NCBI RefSeq assembly: GCF_028502605.1
Contig: NC_079232.1
Coordinates: 3,968,001 to 4,032,000 of the forward strand
Direction of reading: 5' to 3'
DNA: 64,000 nucleotides
Source: Trichoderma breve
Lineage: Eukaryota; Ascomycota; Sordariomycetes; Hypocreales; Hypocreaceae
The first letter of the stretch is position 1. Each line of letters opens with the position of its first letter. This document shows, in pieces, positions 61,314 through 64,000 of the stretch. Under the pieces are notes generated by a model. That model was given only the letters and a program-made list of their open reading frames with translations. It made no database searches and was not told the DNA's origin. The position numbers and the translations under genes are program-made.

Positions 61314-62601
61314 CCTCTCTGATCGCCTGGCCGCAAACGCTACAGTATAGCTGGCCGAGTGAGACACGGACAAGGCGGATCAGAGCCGGCTGATCCAGAT
61401 GTCGATGGTGAATTGAAGGTTGTTGCAAATGGAGAGGAAAAAGAAACAAGTGCGAATATGGTGAAAAGGTGTGAATAGCTGTTCAAGTAAGCGGTAGGCA
61501 AATCCCCCGCCCCGTATCTTTGCAGCGGGCTTCTTTTTTAACTATCACAGCTCTCAGAACGTCGTCTCGTCGTCGCGCGACCGTTTCCAGCATGATACGA
61601 TGCCGCAGTAGACGGGAGATTATATAAATAGCATCGCCCGCCGTACCGACCGACTCCTGAAATCAGGATCAGGAACTAACTTATTCACAGCCCCGTCTCC
61701 GGTTCTGCGCAATTTGCACGGGACGCTTGATCGGGGCCGAGGACACGGAGTCTCGTCCAGAAGATGCAAGAAATGGTCCGTCTGGGCTAATGACGAAACA
61801 GGACAGGGAAGCTTGTCGAGATTATGTGACGAGGGGCCCCCTGGAGAGGAGAATTCGAGGTGGGGTTTTTGTGCTTCCTAGTGCCAACATGACGGAGTCG
61901 TTGAAGAACCGTGGAAGCCTTTTGCAACTAAAGAAGCCCGCTAGGCCACCAAAGGACCAATCTGTCGTGCGTCTGTACGAGTATAGACGGAGCAGTGCGA
62001 GTACACGTAGGTTTCAGCACCTTGTCGGAAGATGCAGAAACCCGAAACCCGTCAACGGTTAGCGATAGTATATCCTTGTCCGCAGCGTGCAATTGCTTCC
62101 TATTTGGATCTGTGCTTGATCCCTGTTATTAACCAATTGATGCTGTGGCACACGAGCAGAATAGGTAGAATGTCAACGTACGCTGCAGGTACGGTACCCC
62201 GAACTTACAGACACACACCCGCTCTTTGCAGATCAAATCGCCGCTTTCGCCCACTTTGGGCTTGACAGTTGAAAGTCAAAAACTTTAGCTTCACGGCACA
62301 AATCACCTTCAAACAAGACATCTTTATGCATTCAATTCAAGAGATTGACATGTGGAGATATTTTCACTTGAAAGCTTAAAGAGTGCTGTCGCTCTGACTG
62401 AAGCGGTGGTGAATCATTAAGCAATAACTAACCGTCTGCCCACATACATACCCTGCATCTATTGAATCAGCTCTCATAGCTGGTATTACATCTTTCTGTA
62501 TTGTTCAAGTAAATAAACTCATGTATAAGAACGCTTATCTATACCTTAGGTACGGAGTATATCCTCTACAATACAGCTAGAAAGTCGCACGTTAATAGTT
62601 G
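61314..62601. other. Spacer upstream of the Lam-type gene
   Basis: No gene is recognised. TATATAAATA near 61621 lies about 310 bp upstream of the Lam-type ATG and on the plus strand, so it may not belong to that gene. Confidence 0.35.
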
Positions 62602-64000
62602 CTATACGCAAGCTACGCCGCTGCACCCGACCTCTGCGGAAGTGGGATTCAGGGTGCCCGAAGCTGAATTCTGCCCTCGAGACTTGCGCCTACCACTGAC
62701 TCTGCGTTTCTTCTTGGCCACATTTCCATCGGCTGCTTCTTTTGTTGAAAGGGAGACGGGAGGAGTAGGATCGGATGCCGTGTTTTCTATCTTCTGCCGC
62801 TTCCATCTCTGATTACCTTTGTCGTCATCATCGCCGTCGTTGGTTCCGGATCTCGTTTTGGAGTTTGCAACAGCAGGCTGTCGTACAGAAGAGGCGACAG
62901 GTGGCGCGGCAGGTGCAGGGCTTTGCGTTCTCTGGCGTTTATGTTCACGATCGTCATCATCCTCATGAAAATTGACTCGCCTCCTCGAGTTTCCGGGAGT
63001 AGTTTGCTTTGTAGAGGAGGTGTTTGTGTCTGGCGATGCTGTAGTTGCTGAGATGTGCCTAACGGGACCCTTTAACGTCCGACGTCCATATCCATGAGGG
63101 CCCATGTCTTCCTCGTCAGATGAATTTATTTCCCTAATCAGGTTTGAGCTTCCATTCAACGAGTGAAACAATCAGGGACGGCGGTACAAACTGTATGTCT
63201 TTTGCTCTCTTCTCTCTGTATTCTTGCTCCTCCTTTATCTCTCTTTTTGACTCAATATAAGCTTCAAGGTCTTCCATTGCGTAGAAATGATCAGTGTCTC
63301 CCCAACGCTGCGTTTTACTACTGGGGAAACAAGGGGAAAGAGAACCCTTATGGCCAATAGAACCTGCATAGTCAATACAATCCTCATAGTCGCTGGAGCC
63401 TTGCACCTCTTCGTCTTCTGGCTTTTGCACCTCTTCTCTAAAGTGAGCAATAGAGTTATTCGACACATCATCTCATGCCCTGTCAGCCTCCCAACCGAGA
63501 ACGTTGCCCCGTAAGAGGGACACAAAGTACTCAAAGCAACCCGTTCTGCCGGCATTGAGAGCTGCATGCCTGGCAGCCCAGCATGGAAACCGGCCCTTAT
63601 CCCGAGCAATAGCTTCGGTGATATCATCAATCAAATCCAATAGCTCTTCCTCCCGTTGTTTATTCCTTTTCATGAAGAGCTTTTCAAACTCCTCTTCATT
63701 GGCAGCAACTTCCGCGATTGCTGGTGCAGTCCTTAAGTATTCGTCTTCGCCCAACATGGGGATTTGCATGGTGTTGAATCGACGCCAGTAATCCCCCCAG
63801 AGCTGTCGAGGACCACCAAGCTGTTCGCCAACGATGTTTTTGCACCAATTTCGAGTTTTTTGTATGGCCACGTCTGGAACTTCGAATAGAGTCATTTTAT
63901 TATATGCCCAATTTATCACTCGGTTCGCGGTCACGGTCGTCTCGATCGGCCTGGGCGATGGTAGGGGGAGCTTAAGCTCACTGGGGACCTCTTCTCGGCC
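62602..64000 (-). CDS. Unrecognised gene, broken or intron-rich, running off the right edge
   Basis: Reading right to left, one frame is open from the window edge (5' side cut off) to a TGA at 63473-63475. The same frame continues to 63134 with similar charged composition. A shifted frame then runs to 62602. The parts are, in order: a Trp/Arg-containing helical part (N-W-C-K-N-I-V-G, then W-G-D-Y-W-R-R); an acidic middle (V-Q-K-P-E-D-E-E-V-Q, then K-R-E-I-K-E-E-Q-E-Y); and a basic, low-complexity tail (K-K-K-R-R-V-S-G-R-R-K-S-R) like a nuclear signal. I could not find a splice pair that repairs both the TGA and the frame change cleanly; a weak donor with the TTTAG acceptor near 63440 could skip the TGA. 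It is either a gene with two undetected introns or a pseudogene. I assign no function. Confidence 0.45.

Noticed and set aside
1..64000. CRISPR arrays, operons or bacterial mobile elements
   Set aside because: None seen; the many spliced genes show fungal nuclear DNA, and no transposase, terminal repeat pair or captain-type recombinase was recognised.

Overview
The window is nuclear DNA of a filamentous ascomycete, most likely a Sordariomycete and probably in or near Hypocreales. This rests on many short introns (about 50-155 bp) with GTAAGT-type donors, fungal gene families (PNP-NACHT-WD40 NLR, DUF1774-like membrane protein, VASt/GRAM sterol-transfer protein, Q-rich FAR1-type regulator), an intron-bearing tRNA-Ile and long gene-free spacers. 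I rebuilt gene models by hand from splice signals and reading phase; no database search was run.

Region 1 (1-11.3 kb) looks accessory. It has a Nudix hydrolase on the plus strand, an unrecognised alpha-helical/coiled-coil protein, a complete three-exon NOD-like receptor (4561-9388, about 1568 aa) with a nucleoside-phosphorylase-like N-terminus, a NACHT NTPase and about 12 WD40 blades, and then a broken DJ-1/Hsp31-like pseudogene. A tRNA-Ile(AAT) with a 32-nt intron marks the change to the rest of the window.

Region 2 (12.3-64 kb) looks like conserved core genome. Every protein gene I could model here lies on the minus strand. In coordinate order they are CTP synthase (8 exons, one of only 8 nt), an ABCC-type ABC transporter, a tRNA-Arg(CCT) on the plus strand, an AcpS-type phosphopantetheinyl transferase, a DUF1774-like membrane protein, an F-box protein, cytoplasmic dynein heavy chain (about 4373 aa, 13.3 kb), a polyglutamine FAR1-domain protein, a large C2H2 zinc-finger protein, a Lam/Ysp2-type sterol transporter and, at the right edge, an unrecognised fragmented gene that runs out of the window.

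The core genes do not form a pathway. They cover nucleotide synthesis (CTP synthase), retrograde transport (dynein), sterol traffic at membrane contacts (Lam type), drug or metabolite efflux (ABCC), carrier-protein activation (PPTase) and transcription (FAR1 type, C2H2). The biologically most distinctive part is the NLR neighbourhood, a likely allorecognition or immune-type locus. Next are the 8-nt microexon in CTP synthase and a three-copy CCAAT-box repeat near 49.7 kb.
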